NCBI GenBank assembly: GCA_964485215.1
Contig: CAZAIM010000025.1
Coordinates: 1-23,821, forward strand
Direction: 5' to 3'
DNA: 23,821 nt
Origin: HGM04593 sp964485215
GTDB taxonomy: Bacteria > Bacteroidota > Bacteroidia > Bacteroidales > Bacteroidaceae
The translations under genes were made by a program, and so were the position numbers. Positions within the stretch are counted from its first letter, which is position 1. Each line of letters opens with the position of its first letter. The notes beneath the pieces are model-generated. The model was not told the DNA's origin and searched no databases. It worked only from the letters and a program-made list of their open reading frames with translations. Shown here piece by piece: positions 23,243-23,821 of this stretch.

Positions 23243-23821
23243 TTATGGTTTCTTCCACTCGAGTAGAATAACCTCTTTTGTGCTTTTCTTTACGCAGAAA
23301 GGGGCGGCAGGACGTTCTCCTACAAGCCAGGCAATTGTGTCATTTGCATCGGTAACGACAAGCTGCAGTTCTTTCTCCAATTGGCTTCTTTTAAGGTCTG
23401 TAAGATAGTCGCTTACCAATTTGGTGCCACGCATGCCGAACGGTGCAAATCTGTCGCCATTGCGCGTTCTGCGCAATATCAGTGGCATATGGAGCTTTTC
23501 AGCGTCGAGTATTGCAAGGTTCTTCTCCTTAGGTATGTTGCCGTCGAAGGGCTTGTTCTCTATCAGCAAGGTGCCGGCAGCTGTTGCAATGCGACCTCTT
23601 TCGGGCAACGTCATAATGTAATCTTCGCGCACGCTGTTAGGTGCAATGAGCAGTGTGTCGCGTTCCTTGATAATACGCCACTCTCTGTTCGTTATCTCGC
23701 GGCTTCCCTCACTTCCGATGGCTTCTGCTATGTTGGAAACCTGTGTGCTGTTGAAACCCAGCGGCGATAGAATTTCGTGTAGCAAGGTCTCTGGCGAGGT
23801 CTCGGCTTTCAGTTTGCCTAT
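23243..23821 (-). CDS. tilS: tRNA(Ile)-lysidine synthase TilS, C-terminal part (5' end outside window)
   Basis: The minus-strand frame runs from the window edge to a TAA at plus 23243-23245, about 192 residues. It lacks the N-terminal ATP-pyrophosphatase (SGGxDS) domain, which must lie beyond the window. The visible part has the TilS C-terminal domains: ILRRTRNGDRFAPFGMRGTKLVSDYLTDLK is the hallmark R-x-GDRF-P-GM-G-x-K-L-DY-D pattern, followed by LVVTDANDTIAWLVGER. TilS converts the wobble C of the CAU anticodon to lysidine so that tRNA-Ile reads AUA. It converges on the Sel1 gene with 87 bases between, in which I see no clear hairpin. Confidence 0.93.
   Translation of the reverse strand: MGKLKAETSPETLLHEILSPLGFNSTQVSNIAEAIGSEGSREITNREWRIIKERDTLLIAPNSVREDYIMTLPERGRIATAAGTLLIENKPFDGNIPKEKNLAILDAEKLHMPLILRRTRNGDRFAPFGMRGTKLVSDYLTDLKRSQLEKELQLVVTDANDTIAWLVGERPAAPFCVKKSTKEVILLEWKKP

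Overview
The window looks like chromosomal DNA of a Bacteroidales bacterium (Bacteroides/Prevotella-like gut group). Reasons: promoters of the Bacteroidota form TTTG-N20-TAnnTTTG, no strong Shine-Dalgarno sites, lipoproteins whose lipid-linked Cys is followed by Ser and a run of acidic residues, BACON domains, a Rho factor with a large disordered insertion, a DUF3127 gene divergent from dnaN, and a type IX secretion PorD-like (DUF4835) protein next to coaBC. No rRNA, tRNA, CRISPR array or transposase gene was seen.

Region 1 (1-9660) is the downstream part of a tightly packed operon encoding exported proteins: a 5'-truncated protein, a BACON-type lipoprotein, a DUF4458-like leucine-rich-repeat (LRR) lipoprotein, a BACON+LRR lipoprotein, a subtilisin-like (S8) protease lipoprotein, a DUF1573 protein and a small lipocalin-like lipoprotein. 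Gaps are 2-20 bases and an AT-rich hairpin closes the unit. Five of the seven products carry a likely surface-export lipoprotein signal, so this looks like a cell-surface protease plus binding-protein assembly.

Region 2 (9661-11850) holds rho, with a ~110-base leader and a strong intrinsic terminator that pairs fully as RNA.

Region 3 (11851-12873) is an AT-rich, repeat-laden island: a well-matched promoter, a ~206-base multi-arm imperfect palindrome, a small secreted-protein gene with composition unlike its neighbours, and a ~103-base MITE-like inverted-repeat element that shares a 15-base sequence with the rho terminator.

Region 4 (12803-13301) is a minus-strand OB-fold-like DUF3127 gene with its terminator and promoter. 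Region 5 (13317-23155) is a second tight operon: dnaN, a DEDDh exonuclease, coaBC fused in frame to a PorD-like protein, recN, rlmB, a pseudo-trypsin/TPR protein and a Sel1-repeat protein. It mixes replication/repair, coenzyme A synthesis, rRNA methylation and cell-envelope functions. Region 6 (23243-23821) is the C-terminal part of tilS on the minus strand, running off the window.

The main oddities are the coaBC-porD fusion with a signal-peptide-like segment inside a cytoplasmic enzyme reading frame, the palindromic island with its small secreted protein, and the surface protease/LRR/BACON operon.
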